Source: an uncultured Lachnospiraceae bacterium | GTDB taxonomy: Bacteria; Bacillota_A; Clostridia; Lachnospirales; Lachnospiraceae | DNA: 13,987 nucleotides | Assembly (NCBI GenBank): GCA_900553635.1 | Contig: USDU01000048.1 | Coordinates: forward strand, 1 to 13,987 | Direction of reading: 5' to 3' | Part shown: piece by piece, positions 13,316 to 13,987 of the stretch | Numbering within the stretch: the first letter of the stretch is position 1 | Layout: each line of letters opens with the position of its first letter | Translations under genes and position numbers: made by a program | The notes under the pieces: model-generated | Told to the model about the DNA's origin: nothing | Seen by the model: only the letters and a program-made list of their open reading frames with translations | Databases searched by the model: none

Positions 13316-13525
13316 TTACTGGATGTCGGTTACCTTGTAGTCTTTCGCTTCAACGGCGTTCTTCAGGACGTCGTCGGCTACCTCTGCGGTCAGTGTAACT
13401 ACCGCGGTTCCGGCCTCGTGGCTTACCTCGGCTGCTTCTACGCCTGCGATGGCTTCCAGGGTCTTCTTTACGGTGGCCTCACAGTGTCCGCACATCATAC
13501 CTTCGATTTTCATGGTCTTTGTCAT
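13316..13525 (-). CDS. Possible internally initiated CopZ-like copper chaperone (in frame within copA)
   Basis: Inside the linker of the copper ATPase the coding strand carries AAGGAGG (plus 13534-13540), a perfect anti-16S match, 8 bases before an in-frame ATG (13523-13525). Translation from there gives 69 residues, [15 protein letters not shown] onward, the length and layout of a free-standing CopZ chaperone of the beta-alpha-beta-beta-alpha-beta HMA fold. It would carry Cu(I) to the ATPase or to a regulator. E. coli makes a comparable short copper chaperone from its copA by ribosomal frameshifting, so one gene yielding pump and chaperone has precedent, by a different mechanism. Alternatively the site is a relic of a separate copZ that fused to copA. 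Initiation is inferred. Confidence 0.5.
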   Translation of the reverse strand: MTKTMKIEGMMCGHCEATVKKTLEAIAGVEAAEVSHEAGTAVVTLTAEVADDVLKNAVEAKDYKVTDIQ

Positions 13526-13987
13526 TGTTGTTTCCTCCTTCTTATGATCGGCTTTTGCCTTGATTTTTTTATCTTTGCCTGCGTCGTGCATCTTGAACAG
13601 ATTCAGACGCAATGCGTTCGTTACCACACAGAAGCTGGACAGGCTCATGGCCGCAGCACCGAACATGGGGTTCAGCTTCCAGCCAAAGAGCGGGATCCAC
13701 ACGCCTGCTGCCAGCGGAATTCCGATGACATTGTAGAAGAATGCCCAGAACAGATTCTCGTGTATGTTCCGTAAGGTAGCACGGCTGAGCCTGATGGCCG
13801 CGGGCACGTCGCTTAATCGGCTCTTCATCAGAACCACGTCCGCAGCGTCGATGGCGATATCCGTACCGGCTCCGATGGCGATGCCCATATCGGCGCGGGT
13901 CAATGCCGGGGCATCGTTGATACCGTCGCCTACCATGGCTACCTTGCCCTTCTTCTTCAGATTCCGGATGACGCTCTCTTTGCCTTC
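13316..13987 (-). CDS. copA: Cu(I)-exporting P-type ATPase CopA, C-terminal part with C-terminal HMA domain
   Basis: The last 223 residues of a P1B-type ATPase; the start lies beyond the right edge, and the Met at codon 18 of the fragment is internal. Visible features: the hinge motif [10 protein letters not shown] (20-29); the Cu(I)-selective helix 7 with [12 protein letters not shown] (84-95); and helix 8 with M-S-L-S-S (114-118). These residues are diagnostic of the copper/silver group. After the last helix come a lysine-rich linker (about 137-154) and an HMA domain (156-223) with the metal-binding M-M-C-G-H-C, cysteines 166 and 169. The enzyme pumps copper out of the cytoplasm. An HMA at the C-terminus rather than the N-terminus is unusual in general, though not unknown. 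The linker DNA holds a strong internal ribosome binding site (see next entry). Confidence 0.93.
   Translation of the reverse strand, partial: EGKESVIRNLKKKGKVAMVGDGINDAPALTRADMGIAIGAGTDIAIDAADVVLMKSRLSDVPAAIRLSRATLRNIHENLFWAFFYNVIGIPLAAGVWIPLFGWKLNPMFGAAAMSLSSFCVVTNALRLNLFKMHDAGKDKKIKAKADHKKEETTMTKTMKIEGMMCGHCEATVKKTLEAIAGVEAAEVSHEAGTAVVTLTAEVADDVLKNAVEAKDYKVTDIQ
13534..13540 (-). promoter_or_regulatory. Internal consensus Shine-Dalgarno within copA
   Basis: AAGGAGG on the minus strand, 8 bases before the in-frame ATG at 13523-13525. It is one of the best-matched ribosome binding sites in the window and lies inside a coding region, where such sites are usually avoided. Confidence 0.7.

Noticed and set aside
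13316..13936. Copper ATPase starting at the Met at 13936
   Set aside because: That Met is inside the conserved M-V-G-D-G-I-N-D motif, and the frame stays open to the window edge, so the gene is truncated by the window, not short.
1..13987. Mobile element, prophage, CRISPR or toxin-antitoxin system
   Set aside because: No transposase, integrase, regular repeat-spacer pattern or matching small gene pair was seen; gene content is housekeeping and transport.

Overview
The window looks like chromosomal DNA of a low-to-mid GC Gram-positive gut anaerobe of the Clostridia, most likely Lachnospiraceae. The reasons are the strong GGAGG-type ribosome binding sites, TTGACA/TATAAT-type promoters, a lipoprotein-type substrate-binding protein, a SleB-type hydrolase and a VanW protein, and the family mix (DUF4080 radical SAM, TSCPD protein, stand-alone HypE-like protein). 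This placement is inferred from gene content, not from a marker gene. Every gene I can support lies on the minus strand, so the biological order runs from high to low coordinates. Genes are tightly packed, with 1-4 bp stop/start overlaps in several places. I see no tRNA, rRNA, CRISPR array, transposase or prophage, and no gene-free stretch longer than about 165 bases.

Right end (13987 to 12952): the C-terminal part of a Cu(I)-type P-type ATPase with a heavy-metal-associated (HMA) domain at its C-terminus, then a small TSCPD-domain protein and a strong terminator. Just before the HMA domain is a perfect internal AAGGAGG plus an in-frame ATG. Initiation there would release a 69-residue CopZ-like chaperone from within the copA gene. 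This is the most interesting observation in the window.

Middle right (12907 to 9964): a promoter, two GNAT acetyltransferases, and a large DUF4080 radical SAM protein. Next (9821 to 6452): a DnaQ-like exonuclease, an overlapping 33-residue membrane microprotein, a secreted VanW/G5-like protein, and a PurM/HypE-superfamily ATPase that lacks the HypE C-terminal cysteine. A hairpin closes this group.

Middle left (6449 to 2920): a coupled cluster of an Lrp/AsnC regulator, a class I/II aminotransferase (GTG start, 4-bp overlap), the tRNA wobble methyltransferase TrmL (1-bp overlap), and a coiled-coil/SleB cell-wall hydrolase, ending in a terminator.

Left end (2888 to 1): a polar amino acid ABC importer. 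A near-consensus promoter carries a 7-bp inverted repeat over its -35 region. It drives the lipoprotein binding protein, followed by an intrinsic-terminator-like hairpin, two permeases and the start of the ATPase. The permeases resemble the actinobacterial GluC/GluD glutamate permeases. The hairpin placement would favour more binding protein than membrane components.
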